Assembly (NCBI RefSeq): GCF_009882915.1
Contig: NZ_WTUW01000002.1
Location: 320,693-384,692, forward strand
Source: Sneathiella litorea
GTDB taxonomy: Bacteria; Pseudomonadota; Alphaproteobacteria; Sneathiellales; Sneathiellaceae
Direction: 5' to 3'
DNA: 64,000 bases
Within the stretch, counting starts at the first letter, position 1, and every line of letters starts with the position of its first letter. Made by a program: the position numbers and the translations under genes. A model generated the notes under the pieces. It made no database searches and had not been told where the DNA came from. It was given only the letters and a program-made list of their open reading frames with translations. This document shows positions 35,389 through 43,782 of this stretch, piece by piece.

Positions 35389-35865
35389 TTGTTAAAAACT
35401 GTAAGTTTGTTTCTCGTTCTTATGTCCGTCTGGCTTCTTTTGTCAGGGCATTACACGCCGCTGATTACGGGATTTGGCGTAGTATCCTGTTTATTGTCCG
35501 CCCTCATCGCGAACCGCATGGATGTCAACGATAAAGAAGGACAACCTATTTATCTGGGGCCACGTATACTTTCCTATTGGGGTTGGCTGGTTGGAGAAAT
35601 CTTCAAGGCGAATGTCGATGTCGCCAAATGCGTCCTATTTCCGAAAAAATACCTACGGCCCAGTATATTCACCGTCACGGCTAGCCAGAAATCTGATCTG
35701 GGAAAAGTAATTTACGCTAATTCAATTACCTTGACCCCGGGAACAGTGACAGTGGATCTTGATGGAGATCAGGTAATGGTCCACGCCTTGACCGAAGGTT
35801 CTGCCGAAGACGTGTTAGGCGGAGATATGGACCGCCGCGTTACCAAGGTAATGAGGGAAACATGA
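35389..35865 (+). CDS. mnhE: Mrp-type cation antiporter subunit E
   Basis: A 158-residue MnhE/MrpE protein with membrane helices at about 3-20 and 24-42: SLFLVLMSVWLLLSGHYTP, GWLVGEIFKANVDVAKCVL, then a soluble part with YANSITLTPGTVTVDLDGDQ and VHALTEGSAEDV. These are the family hallmarks. It starts at TTG (35389) after AGG, as the first gene of a nine-gene operon. MrpE helps assemble the Mrp complex in the inner membrane. Confidence 0.92.
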   Translation: MLKTVSLFLVLMSVWLLLSGHYTPLITGFGVVSCLLSALIANRMDVNDKEGQPIYLGPRILSYWGWLVGEIFKANVDVAKCVLFPKKYLRPSIFTVTASQKSDLGKVIYANSITLTPGTVTVDLDGDQVMVHALTEGSAEDVLGGDMDRRVTKVMRET

Positions 35866-36158
35866 TGATTTACGCCATTACCGCCATTGCCATCCTCATC
35901 AGTATCGCCTTGGCCCTCACCCGAGCGATTTTAGGCCCAACATCTTACGACCGTATTCTTTCCGCAAATGCCATTGGTACAAAAACCGTCCTGTTGATCG
36001 GGGTGATGGGATTCCTGGGCGGTCGTCCGGACTTCCTTGATCTTGCCTTGGTGTATGCGCTTGTCAATTTCATCGGCACACTCGCCGTACTTAAATATTT
36101 TAAGTTTGGCACCTTGCGCGGCACTCTTTCCAAGCCCAAACCCGCGGACAATTCCTGA
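35862..36158 (+). CDS. mnhF: Mrp-type cation antiporter subunit F
   Basis: A 98-residue protein with three helices: AITAIAILISIALALTRAIL, GPTSYDRILSANAIGTKTVL and DFLDLALVYALVNFIGTLAV. GPTxxDRxLAxNxIGT is the MrpF signature, with a buried Asp in LDLALVYAL thought to matter for ion movement. It overlaps subunit E by 4 bases and abuts subunit G. Confidence 0.93.
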   Translation: MMIYAITAIAILISIALALTRAILGPTSYDRILSANAIGTKTVLLIGVMGFLGGRPDFLDLALVYALVNFIGTLAVLKYFKFGTLRGTLSKPKPADNS

Positions 36159-36496
36159 TGGACCTTCTTCTTGATATCGCCACCTGGATCCTGTTGCTGG
36201 CCGGCAGCATACTCCTGATTATCACAGGGTTTGGCCTACTAAGGCTGCCTGATCTCTATACGCGCATTCATGCCGGCGGCATGGCGGATACCCTGGCAAC
36301 TTTCCTGATATTCGTCGGGCTCTCCCTGCAAAGCGGGTTCTCACTCGTCTCGGCTAAATTGCTGCTGGTGCTGGTGTTCGTATTTTTTACAAGCCCAACG
36401 GCTTCTTATGCTTTAGCGCAAGCAAGCTTTGTTGCGGGGCTAAAGCCAAAACTTGATGGTTTTGGCACAAAAAAGCCATCCAAGGATGACGTGTAA
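36158..36496 (+). CDS. mnhG: Mrp-type cation antiporter subunit G
   Basis: A 112-residue protein with three helices: ATWILLLAGSILLIITGFGL, RLPDLYTRIHAGGMADTLAT and LLLVLVFVFFTSPTASYALA. LPDxYxRxHAxxxxDTL and FxTSPTASHALA are MrpG hallmarks (here SYALA). It starts on the last base of the F stop codon. The following gene is separated by only 30 bases and lacks a normal start codon. Confidence 0.93.
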   Translation: MDLLLDIATWILLLAGSILLIITGFGLLRLPDLYTRIHAGGMADTLATFLIFVGLSLQSGFSLVSAKLLLVLVFVFFTSPTASYALAQASFVAGLKPKLDGFGTKKPSKDDV

Positions 36497-36526
36497 CCTT
36501 ATGTCTAGCGAGAGGGAGACAGGACA

Positions 36527-37579
36527 ATAGCCGCCTTTGTAGACGTTTTTTTGATGCTGCTGCTGATTGCCGGGACCATGGCTGTTCTATTGGTGCGCAA
36601 CCTTTTTGTCGCAACCATGCTGCTGGGGATTGTCAGCTTCACTATGGCGCTGATTTTTATTAGCCTTGATGCGGTGGATGTTGCTTTTACCGAAGCAGCG
36701 GTCGGCGCCGGTATCAGTACGGTGCTTTATATTGGCACTTTGGCGCTTGTCGGCTCCCAGGAAAAGGATCAACCAAAATTTGCCGCTGGCCCCATGGTTA
36801 TCTGCATCGCCGTAGGCGCAGTCCTGTATTATGCGACATATGAAATGCCTCCTTTTGGCCATGCCGATAACCCGGTGCAAACCCATGTCGGTCCCCGGTA
36901 TATTCAAGACAGCCCGACCGAAATCGGTGTCCCTAACATGGTGACTTCGGTTCTGGCGAGTTATCGCGGTTACGATACCTTTGGGGAAGTCACCGTGATT
37001 TTTGCAGCCGGGATCGGTGTACTCCTGATCCTGCGTCAACGCCGTCGACGAAAGAATGAAGATGATGAAACTGATGTGCCGCTCGATAAGGGCAAGACGG
37101 GCCGAAGCGGTAGTCTAAGCGGTCTTGGCAGTGAGCACGACCTTATTCCCCACGTCATCGCCAAATTATTGATACCATTTATCTTTGTCTTTGCCCTGTA
37201 TGTACAATTTCATGGTGATTTTGGCCCAGGCGGCGGATTTCAGGCGGGCGTGATTTTTGCTGCGGGTATTATTCTTTATGCCCTTGTTTTCAGCCTCGAC
37301 CTCGCGCGGTCCGTCATTAATGAGAAAGTCATTCTTTTTCTGATCAGTGCTGGCGTCCTCCTCTATGGGGGAGTTGGAGTTGCATCCATGTTGCTTGGCG
37401 GTAACTTTCTTGACTACAACGTCCTCTCCAGTGATCCGGTAGCAGGACAGCATCTCGGCATTTTGCTGGTGGAACTTGGTGTCGGAATTACAGTAACGGC
37501 GGCCATGCTGGCCATTTTCTATGCCTTTGTTGGCCGCGCAGACCTGATTGCTGCCAAGGCAGAGCAGGAGAAAAACTGA
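36527..37579 (+). CDS. DUF4040/MbhE-MnhB fusion subunit of Mrp-like antiporter
   Basis: About 350 residues in two parts. The first (1-100) is DUF4040/MbhD-like: VRNLFVATMLLGIVSFTMAL and VAFTEAAVGAGISTVLYIGT. An MbhE-like piece with a large loop (GPRYIQDSPTEIGVPNMVTS, YRGYDTFGE) follows. The second (205-340) is MnhB: YVQFHGDFGPGGGFQAGVIF, then LLVELGVGITVTAAMLAIFY. In classic Mrp the first part is the C-terminal end of MrpA; here it is detached and joined to MnhB. The only normal starts (TTG 36551, ATG 36554) would cut into helix 1; ATA at 36527, 8 bases after GGGAG, gives the complete helix (IAAFVDVFLMMLLLIAG). Confidence 0.88.
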   Translation: MAAFVDVFLMLLLIAGTMAVLLVRNLFVATMLLGIVSFTMALIFISLDAVDVAFTEAAVGAGISTVLYIGTLALVGSQEKDQPKFAAGPMVICIAVGAVLYYATYEMPPFGHADNPVQTHVGPRYIQDSPTEIGVPNMVTSVLASYRGYDTFGEVTVIFAAGIGVLLILRQRRRRKNEDDETDVPLDKGKTGRSGSLSGLGSEHDLIPHVIAKLLIPFIFVFALYVQFHGDFGPGGGFQAGVIFAAGIILYALVFSLDLARSVINEKVILFLISAGVLLYGGVGVASMLLGGNFLDYNVLSSDPVAGQHLGILLVELGVGITVTAAMLAIFYAFVGRADLIAAKAEQEKN

Positions 37580-37944
37580 TGTCCATTGGTTTCTTCAATT
37601 ACTGGGTTTTCATTATCCTGCTGATGATCGGCTTATACACGGTGATGAGCCGATCTAATCTTATCAAGAAAATGATCGGGCTTTCGCTTTTTCAAATCTC
37701 CGTCTTCCTGTTCTACATCAGCATGGGCAAGGTCAGTGGCGGCACCGCACCGATCGTTGTCGAGAACATCACTGACGGCGTTGCGCCTGTCTATTCGAAC
37801 CCCCTCCCGCATGTGCTCATCCTGACGGCCATTGTCGTTGGGATCGCGACAACGGCCCTTGGCCTTTCGCTTGTCGTACGTATTCGGGAATCTTTTGGCA
37901 CCATTGACGAAGATGAAATTCTCGAGATGAAGGATGGCGCCTGA
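37579..37944 (+). CDS. mnhC: Mrp-type cation antiporter subunit C (NuoK-like)
   Basis: A 121-residue protein with three helices, homologous to NuoK: FFNYWVFIILLMIGLYTVMS, LIKKMIGLSLFQISVFLFYI, then DGVAPVYSNPLPHVLILTAI and VVGIATTALGLSLVVRIRE. The PLPHxLxLTAIVVGxAxTAL motif is diagnostic of MrpC. It starts on the last base of the preceding stop and is followed by subunit D 1 base beyond its stop. Confidence 0.93.
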   Translation: MSIGFFNYWVFIILLMIGLYTVMSRSNLIKKMIGLSLFQISVFLFYISMGKVSGGTAPIVVENITDGVAPVYSNPLPHVLILTAIVVGIATTALGLSLVVRIRESFGTIDEDEILEMKDGA

Positions 37945-37945
37945 C

Positions 37946-39442
37946 ATGCTATCTTTGAGTTCCCAGTATCCCATTTTAGTTGCGATCGTTCCCCTCATGG
38001 CCGCGCCCATCTGCGCGCTCCTTCGCGGCAAAACCGCCCCTTGGGCTTTCACGACGATAACCAGCGCTTGTACATTTTATATCAGCATCCAGCTTTTGTT
38101 CTCGGTTGCCTCATCCGGGCCGATTTCCTATGAGCTCGGTGGCTGGGCTCCGCCTTGGGGTATAGAATATGTGGTCGACCTTCTAAGCGGTTTCATGCTG
38201 GTACTAATTAGCGGTATCAGCACTGGCGTTCTACTCTATGCTCGTGAAAGCATTACAAAAGAAGTGGCGCCACAGCAACTTGGCCTCTTCTTTACGGCTT
38301 ATTTACTGGCGCTGACCGGTATGCTCGGGATTAGCATAACGGGCGATGCCTTTAATGTTTTTGTATTCCTCGAGATTATGTCCCTCTCCTCTTACGCACT
38401 CATCGCGATGGGGGAACGCACGGACCGGCGTGCCTTAACAGCTGCTTTCCAGTATCTGATCATCGGCACTGTCGGCGCGACTTTCTATCTGATCGGTGTC
38501 GGCCTCATCTATTTGATGACGGGCACGCTTAATATAGCGGACATCGCCGCACGCCTTCCCGAGATTGAAGGCACCCGCCCTATTCTGGCTGCCGCGGGCT
38601 TTATTGTCATCGGCATTGGCATCAAGCTTGCGCTCTTTCCGTTTCATGTCTGGCTGCCGAACAGCTACACTTACGCACCCAACATTGTGACAGCCTTTTT
38701 TGCCGGAACAGCAACCAAGGTGGGCGTCTATTTGCTGATCCGCTTTATATTCACTGTATTTGGCGAAAACTACAGCTTTGGTGAGCTTGGACTTACTGAC
38801 ATCCTGTTGCCGCTTGGTGTACTTGCCTTTTTGACAATGTCGTCAGTCGCGATTTACCAGACCAATATCAAACGACTCCTCGCCTATTCGAGTGTCGCGC
38901 AGATGGGCTATATCATTCTTGGTATCTCCCTCGCGAGTGAGAGTGGGCTGACTGCGGCAATCTTGCATATTTTCAATCATGCCATTGTCAAGACAGGCCT
39001 GTTTCTCTCGTTGGGCTGTATGTTCTTTGTCGTGGGGTCAACCTATCTCAAAGACCTTGAGGGGATCGGTAAACGTATGCCAATCACCACATTTGGCTTT
39101 GTTCTGGGTGGTTTCGGCCTGATCGGCGTCCCCCTTACACCCGGGTTTATCAGCAAATGGTATCTGGTGGTTGCGGCTCTCGAAAAAGGCTCGATCATCG
39201 GGTACAGCCTTGTCGCCTTGTTAATGATCTCGAGCTTGCTTGCCGTGCTTTATATCTGGCGCGTGGTAGAAGTCGCCTATTTCCGCGACCCGCCCGATAG
39301 CGTTGTGAAAAGGGAAGCGCCAATGTCCCTTTTAGTGCCGACCTGGATCTTCATTCTCGGCAGTTTCTATTTCGGTATCGAAACCAGCTTTAACGTCGGC
39401 ATTGCCAAGGTGGCAGCGGCGTTTCTGATGGGAGGCGCATAA
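37946..39442 (+). CDS. mnhD: Mrp-type antiporter subunit D, first copy
   Basis: A protein of 498 residues with about 14 membrane helices, of the NuoL/M/N (proton-conducting membrane transporter) family. The TM5 Glu lies in FVFLEIMSLSSYALIAMGE, the TM7 region with Lys is GIKLALFPFHVWLPNSYTYA, and TKVGVYLLIRF and LLAYSSVAQMGYIILGI follow. All residues thought to carry protons are kept. An ATG at 37934 would overlap subunit C; the ATG at 37946 has AAGGA upstream. This copy is closest to classic MrpD. Confidence 0.92.
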   Translation: MLSLSSQYPILVAIVPLMAAPICALLRGKTAPWAFTTITSACTFYISIQLLFSVASSGPISYELGGWAPPWGIEYVVDLLSGFMLVLISGISTGVLLYARESITKEVAPQQLGLFFTAYLLALTGMLGISITGDAFNVFVFLEIMSLSSYALIAMGERTDRRALTAAFQYLIIGTVGATFYLIGVGLIYLMTGTLNIADIAARLPEIEGTRPILAAAGFIVIGIGIKLALFPFHVWLPNSYTYAPNIVTAFFAGTATKVGVYLLIRFIFTVFGENYSFGELGLTDILLPLGVLAFLTMSSVAIYQTNIKRLLAYSSVAQMGYIILGISLASESGLTAAILHIFNHAIVKTGLFLSLGCMFFVVGSTYLKDLEGIGKRMPITTFGFVLGGFGLIGVPLTPGFISKWYLVVAALEKGSIIGYSLVALLMISSLLAVLYIWRVVEVAYFRDPPDSVVKREAPMSLLVPTWIFILGSFYFGIETSFNVGIAKVAAAFLMGGA

Positions 39443-39446
39443 AATC

Positions 39447-40952
39447 ATGTTTGCTCTTGAAACACATGTCGCCCTCTCTGTACTTATTCCTCTTATCGGA
39501 GCGATCGGCATCGCGATCACCTCCTCCGTCCCGAATATCCGCGAAACAGTAACCCTGGTCACCTCCGTTCTGCTTTGCCTGAACGTTTTCAGTATTCTGC
39601 CTGGCATCATGAATGGTGCGGAACCAACTTTTCTATTGGTCGAAATACTGCCTGATATTGCTTTGACCTTGAAAGTTGAGCCTCTCGGCATGACTTTCGC
39701 AGCCGTCGCCTCTTCGCTTTGGATTATCAACTCGATCTATTCCATCGGCTATATGCGCGGAAATAATGAACCTCGCCAGACAGGCTTTTATGTCTGTTTC
39801 GCCATCGCCCTTTCCGCAACCATGGGAATTGCTTTTTCCAGCAACTTGTTAACCCTCTTCGTCTTTTATGAAGTGCTGACACTTTCCACCTATCCACTGG
39901 TTACGCATAAGCAGAATGCCGATGCGCGTAAAGGCGGTCGTATTTATCTCGGCATCCTGATCGGCACCTCTATCGGGTTATTCCTGCCAGCCATTATCTG
40001 GACATGGACACTCGCGGGAACAGTTGATTTTGTCAAAGGCGGCATTCTCTCCGGACATACCAGTGCCGGTGTGACGGGTGTGCTTCTTTTCCTCTATATG
40101 TATGGAATAGGAAAAGCCGCCTTGATGCCGATCCACCGCTGGCTACCAGCCGCGATGGTTGCCCCGACACCGGTCAGTGCCCTTCTTCATGCTGTTGCCG
40201 TGGTGAAGGCCGGCGTGTTCTCAGTGCTGAAAGTAGTGATTTATATTTTCGGCATTGATTTCCTCACAGAGACCGGAGCCGCGGAATGGCTCACCTGGGT
40301 CGCCGCCTATACCCTGATCGCGGCATCGGTGGTGGCCCTCACAAAGGATAACCTGAAGGCGCGACTCGCCTATTCCACCATCAGCCAGCTCGCCTATGTC
40401 GTTCTCGGGGCCTCCATGGCGACGTCTATGGCGGTAGCTGGTGGCGCGCTCCAGATCGTCATGCATGCCTTTGGCAAGATTACCCTCTTTTTCTGCGCAG
40501 GTGCCATCTACACCGCTGTGCATAAAACAGAAATCAGTGATATGCGTGGTCTTGGCCGCCAGATGCCAATTACCTTCATCGCATTCCTGATTGGCTCCCT
40601 TAGTATCATCGGTCTGCCGCCACTGGGTGGAAGTTGGAGCAAGTTTTACCTGATGCTCGGTGCTGCAGAATCGGATGAGATTTACTTGATGATCGTGCTG
40701 CTGGTCAGCTCGCTTCTCAACATTGCCTACCTGTTGCCGATCGTCGCCCGCGGTTTCTTTTACCCGCCACTTGGGCAGAGTAATGAACCGGTAGCTGTCG
40801 GATATGAGAAATCTGATTTCTCCTGGCAGAATATCAAAGAGGCACCGCTGTTTTGCGTCCTGCCTCCGGTCCTGACCGCTTTGGCCTGCATGGTCCTCTT
40901 CTTCCTTGCAGACCCGATCATCAGGCTGATCGAACCCATTTTGACGCCATAG
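39447..40952 (+). CDS. Mrp-type antiporter subunit D-like, second copy
   Basis: A 501-residue NuoL/M/N family protein with about 14 helices. The TM5 Glu is in LTLFVFYEVLTLSTYPLVT, and the TM7-8 region reads GIGKAALMPIHRWLPAAMVA with APTPVSALLHAVAVVKAGVF after it, as in NuoM and MrpA. LKARLAYSTISQLAYVVLGA is conserved. It lies 4 bases after the first copy. It is distinct from that copy in sequence, so this is an ancient paralog and not a recent duplication. Confidence 0.92.
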   Translation: MFALETHVALSVLIPLIGAIGIAITSSVPNIRETVTLVTSVLLCLNVFSILPGIMNGAEPTFLLVEILPDIALTLKVEPLGMTFAAVASSLWIINSIYSIGYMRGNNEPRQTGFYVCFAIALSATMGIAFSSNLLTLFVFYEVLTLSTYPLVTHKQNADARKGGRIYLGILIGTSIGLFLPAIIWTWTLAGTVDFVKGGILSGHTSAGVTGVLLFLYMYGIGKAALMPIHRWLPAAMVAPTPVSALLHAVAVVKAGVFSVLKVVIYIFGIDFLTETGAAEWLTWVAAYTLIAASVVALTKDNLKARLAYSTISQLAYVVLGASMATSMAVAGGALQIVMHAFGKITLFFCAGAIYTAVHKTEISDMRGLGRQMPITFIAFLIGSLSIIGLPPLGGSWSKFYLMLGAAESDEIYLMIVLLVSSLLNIAYLLPIVARGFFYPPLGQSNEPVAVGYEKSDFSWQNIKEAPLFCVLPPVLTALACMVLFFLADPIIRLIEPILTP

Positions 40953-40963
40953 GGACGGAAACG

Positions 40964-41236
40964 ATGTCAAATCCGGATGACGAAAAGAAATACTGGCTGG
41001 AGGAGCCGGGAAATTTCAACAAGATATTTTACGGCGTGATCGGCCTCTGTGTCTTGATTGCCTTGCCGAAAATTCTGACCCTTCTCGATATCCTCCTGTA
41101 CAAACAAGGCAGGTTTGTGCTGGCTGATTTTTTCGTGTTCTACACCTTTTTTGGCGTGCTTGGGTACGTGGTGATGATTTTTCTTGCCAAAAAGCTCCGA
41201 GCCTTTCTGATGCGGGATGAGGATTACTATGATTGA
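40964..41236 (+). CDS. Small two-helix membrane protein of the antiporter operon
   Basis: A 90-residue protein with charged ends (MSNPDDEKKYWLEEP and RAFLMRDEDYYD) and two predicted membrane helices: KIFYGVIGLCVLIALPKILT and FFVFYTFFGVLGYVVMIFL. I recognise no named family. It lies 11 bases after the second D-like gene and overlaps the third by 8 bases, so it is clearly part of the operon. A structural role in the complex, like that of MrpE/F/G or small complex I subunits, is the obvious guess. Confidence 0.8.
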   Translation: MSNPDDEKKYWLEEPGNFNKIFYGVIGLCVLIALPKILTLLDILLYKQGRFVLADFFVFYTFFGVLGYVVMIFLAKKLRAFLMRDEDYYD

Positions 41237-42920
41237 AGGCCTCAACCCCGGTTTAATCCTGATTTTAGGGGCACTCCTCGTCCCGCTTACCAGCGGCATT
41301 ATCCGTTCAATCCTTATTCTGGCCTTGCCTGTCATCGCCGTGATTCATATCCACATGCTCGGTCTTGGTACCTGGGGGCATTATGAGTTTCTGGGTCTGT
41401 CCCTTGAAATCACCCGAATAGACCCCCTGTCGCGGATCTTTGGGACGATATTTTGTATCGCGGCTTTCATGGGGATGGTCTATGCCGTCCATGTCAAGGA
41501 TACCATCCAACATTTTGCCGCCCTGATTTATATCGGATCGGCCATCGGCGCCGTGTTTGCCGGCGATATGATTACCCTTTTCGCCTTTTGGGAACTGACG
41601 GCGATTTCCTCTGTTTTCCTGATTTGGGCAAGCCGCACAGAACGAGCCTATCGGGCGGGAATGCGATACCTGATCATTCAAGTGACATCAGGGGTTGTCC
41701 TGCTCGGCGGGATCATTCTCTATTATCAGGATACTGGTTCTATCGCCTTTGATTACATTGGCCTTAGCAGTATTGCGGGCGGTCTGATTTTGCTCGCTTT
41801 CGGTATCAAAAGTGCCTTTCCGCTCCTTCACAACTGGGTGCAGGATGCCTATCCTGAAGCGACCGTGACGGGCACCGTAATCCTGTCCGCTTTCACGACC
41901 AAACTGGCAATCTATGCTTTAGCCCGTGCCTTTCCCGGAACCGACATCCTGATCCCGATTGGCGGTGCCATGATCATTCTACCGATTGTATATGTCGTGC
42001 TGGAGAATGATCTTCGGCGGGTCCTTGCCTATTCTCTCAACAGCCAGCTTGGCTACATGGTTATTGGTGTTGGTATCGGATCGGAACTTGCCCTCAACGG
42101 TACGGCCGCGCATGTTTTTGTACATATTATGTACAAAAGCCTTCTATTCATGTGCATGGGGGCTGTACTGTTCCGAGCGGGCACCGTCAAGGTGAGCGAA
42201 CTTGGCGGACTTTATAAATCCATGCCGGTCACGACAGTGTTCTGCCTCATTGGTGCCATTTCGATCGCGGCATTCCCGCTGACTGGCGGATTTGTTTCCA
42301 AAGCCATGATCCAGTCGGCAGCCTTGAACGGAGGCTTGAATATTCTCTGGCCAGTCATGCTGTTTGCCTGCGCAGGCATAATGGATCATTCGGGCCTTAA
42401 GGTACCGTTCTTTACCTTCTTCTCTAAAGACCGTGGCATCCGGGTGCAGGAAGCACCTATAAACATGCTGATTGCCATGGGCATCGCCGCCTTTTTCTGC
42501 ATCGGGATAGGCGTTTTTCCTGGCCTGTTGTTTGACCTGCTACCTTATGCCCCGACCTATGACGCCTATTCATTTGGTCATATAGTTTCAGCCTTGCAGT
42601 TATTGTTCTTCACGGTTCTCGCCTTCATGCTCCTGATCCGTTACAAGGTCTACCCGATGGAACTCAGGTCAACTGTTCTTGATTTTGACTGGTTCTATCG
42701 CGTGCCACTGAAAAGGCTGGCGTTAGCCGTTGGACGGCTAGTCTTGTTTGTTTGGAACTGGACCCTCGGCATTGCAAACAATATCGTCAATAGCGTTATT
42801 AATGTAGTGGCAAACACACACGGTAACGGCAAAGCCCTGGCGCGGACAACCTCCTCAAGCATGGCGATCATGATTATCGTCGCGGTGCTGGGTTTTGTTG
42901 TGGTGTTTTTCTACGGCTAA
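41229..42920 (+). CDS. Mrp-type antiporter subunit D/A-like, third copy
   Basis: A 563-residue NuoL/M/N family protein. The core of about 14 helices has the TM5 Glu in ITLFAFWELTAISSVFLIWA, TM7-8 in GIKSAFPLLHNWVQDAYPEA with TTKLAIYALARAF, and RRVLAYSLNSQLGYMVIGVG. A C-terminal extension (about 470-563) adds amphipathic and membrane segments (YRVPLKRLALAVGRLVLFVW, then SMAIMIIVAVLGFVVVFFYG). It may stand in for MrpA, whose DUF4040 part is on a separate gene. The start at 41229 overlaps the previous gene; an ATG at 41217 is possible. It ends the operon. Confidence 0.9.
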   Translation: MIEGLNPGLILILGALLVPLTSGIIRSILILALPVIAVIHIHMLGLGTWGHYEFLGLSLEITRIDPLSRIFGTIFCIAAFMGMVYAVHVKDTIQHFAALIYIGSAIGAVFAGDMITLFAFWELTAISSVFLIWASRTERAYRAGMRYLIIQVTSGVVLLGGIILYYQDTGSIAFDYIGLSSIAGGLILLAFGIKSAFPLLHNWVQDAYPEATVTGTVILSAFTTKLAIYALARAFPGTDILIPIGGAMIILPIVYVVLENDLRRVLAYSLNSQLGYMVIGVGIGSELALNGTAAHVFVHIMYKSLLFMCMGAVLFRAGTVKVSELGGLYKSMPVTTVFCLIGAISIAAFPLTGGFVSKAMIQSAALNGGLNILWPVMLFACAGIMDHSGLKVPFFTFFSKDRGIRVQEAPINMLIAMGIAAFFCIGIGVFPGLLFDLLPYAPTYDAYSFGHIVSALQLLFFTVLAFMLLIRYKVYPMELRSTVLDFDWFYRVPLKRLALAVGRLVLFVWNWTLGIANNIVNSVINVVANTHGNGKALARTTSSSMAIMIIVAVLGFVVVFFYG

Positions 42921-42950
42921 CTTTGCCAACCTGTGCCAATATAGGCGCGA

Positions 42951-43577
42951 TCAATTCAGGGTCACATGATCCTTGGTGACAATTCGCTTCTTGGGCATCC
43001 ATCTGGTGACAGAACGACCATCAGCGGTAAACCGGACCTCTTGTTTCGCGTTCGGTGCCGCCTCAAGGTTTGACCGGCCGCCATCACGAAATGACGGAGC
43101 GGGTTGGGCAGAGTCAATACCGACGCCCGTCGATGGCAATCCTTCTTTGTAAGCAGCGGCCATATCTGCAAGTAGAATCTCTGAATTCCGTCCCCGCGCC
43201 ATTGCCGAGCGGATTGCTGTATCCTTTGATAGAATAAAGTCCAGATCCGTCATGGTTTTATCCTGGACAACCGAATAAAAGGAATTGAGAAATCCCTCAA
43301 CCTCGGTGCTAGGGGAAAGAGGTTTATTGATCGTCAGGTTATTTTCCATCGCCAAGAATATATCGGGCTCGATCGGTCCTGCAGCAGTCGCCAAAAATGT
43401 CGCGGGCATCAGTTTTCTCTGCTTATGTGACGCCGCATAAAGAGACTGTGCCAGGTACAGAATTCTTAAAAGAAAGGGCGTTTCAAACGCCTGGTCTGAA
43501 CTCCAGCTTTGATCCTTCAACCAGCATAGAATGTCAAATGTAGAACGTGTGGCAGGGCGCATGAATTTATATCTCAT
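42951..43577 (-). CDS. Hypothetical protein with Panacea/SocA-like (DUF4065) N-terminus
   Basis: 208 residues, no signal or membrane segment. Residues 12-75 resemble the Panacea (DUF4065) antitoxin/SocA fold: FDILCWLKDQS, then FLLRILYLAQSLYAASHKQR, KLMPATFLATAAGPIEPDIF, similar to the usual KLxKLLYxaQ and GPVxP pattern. The C-terminal 70 residues are polar and probably disordered. No toxin gene accompanies it: the neighbours are the antiporter operon (convergent) and a PAS protein (divergent). The family assignment rests on pattern only. Confidence 0.6.
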   Translation of the reverse strand: MRYKFMRPATRSTFDILCWLKDQSWSSDQAFETPFLLRILYLAQSLYAASHKQRKLMPATFLATAAGPIEPDIFLAMENNLTINKPLSPSTEVEGFLNSFYSVVQDKTMTDLDFILSKDTAIRSAMARGRNSEILLADMAAAYKEGLPSTGVGIDSAQPAPSFRDGGRSNLEAAPNAKQEVRFTADGRSVTRWMPKKRIVTKDHVTLN

Positions 43578-43782
43578 AAAATATCTATGGCCCTGAATCT
43601 AAAGACGAATGGTTAATCCCCCCTTAACATTGGGAGCGCTTCGTTGGCCAAAATACAACAATTAGAGACTTTCTGATAAAACCCGCTATCTTCCACCACC
43701 TTTAGGAGTATTCAACGGTTGTATAATCATTATCCTTGCTCTATTTCAGCACAGGTATTTTTGACCAGTGGGACAATAGTTG

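Noticed and set aside
40221-40970. 249-codon minus-strand open frame in the antiporter operon
   Set aside because: Antisense to a conserved membrane protein gene; its polar, Asp/Gln/His-rich translation is what antisense reading of hydrophobic codons produces.
42951-43779. Toxin-antitoxin pair around the Panacea-like gene
   Set aside because: The divergent neighbour is a PAS_5 protein and the other side is an antiporter subunit; no toxin-like gene is adjacent.
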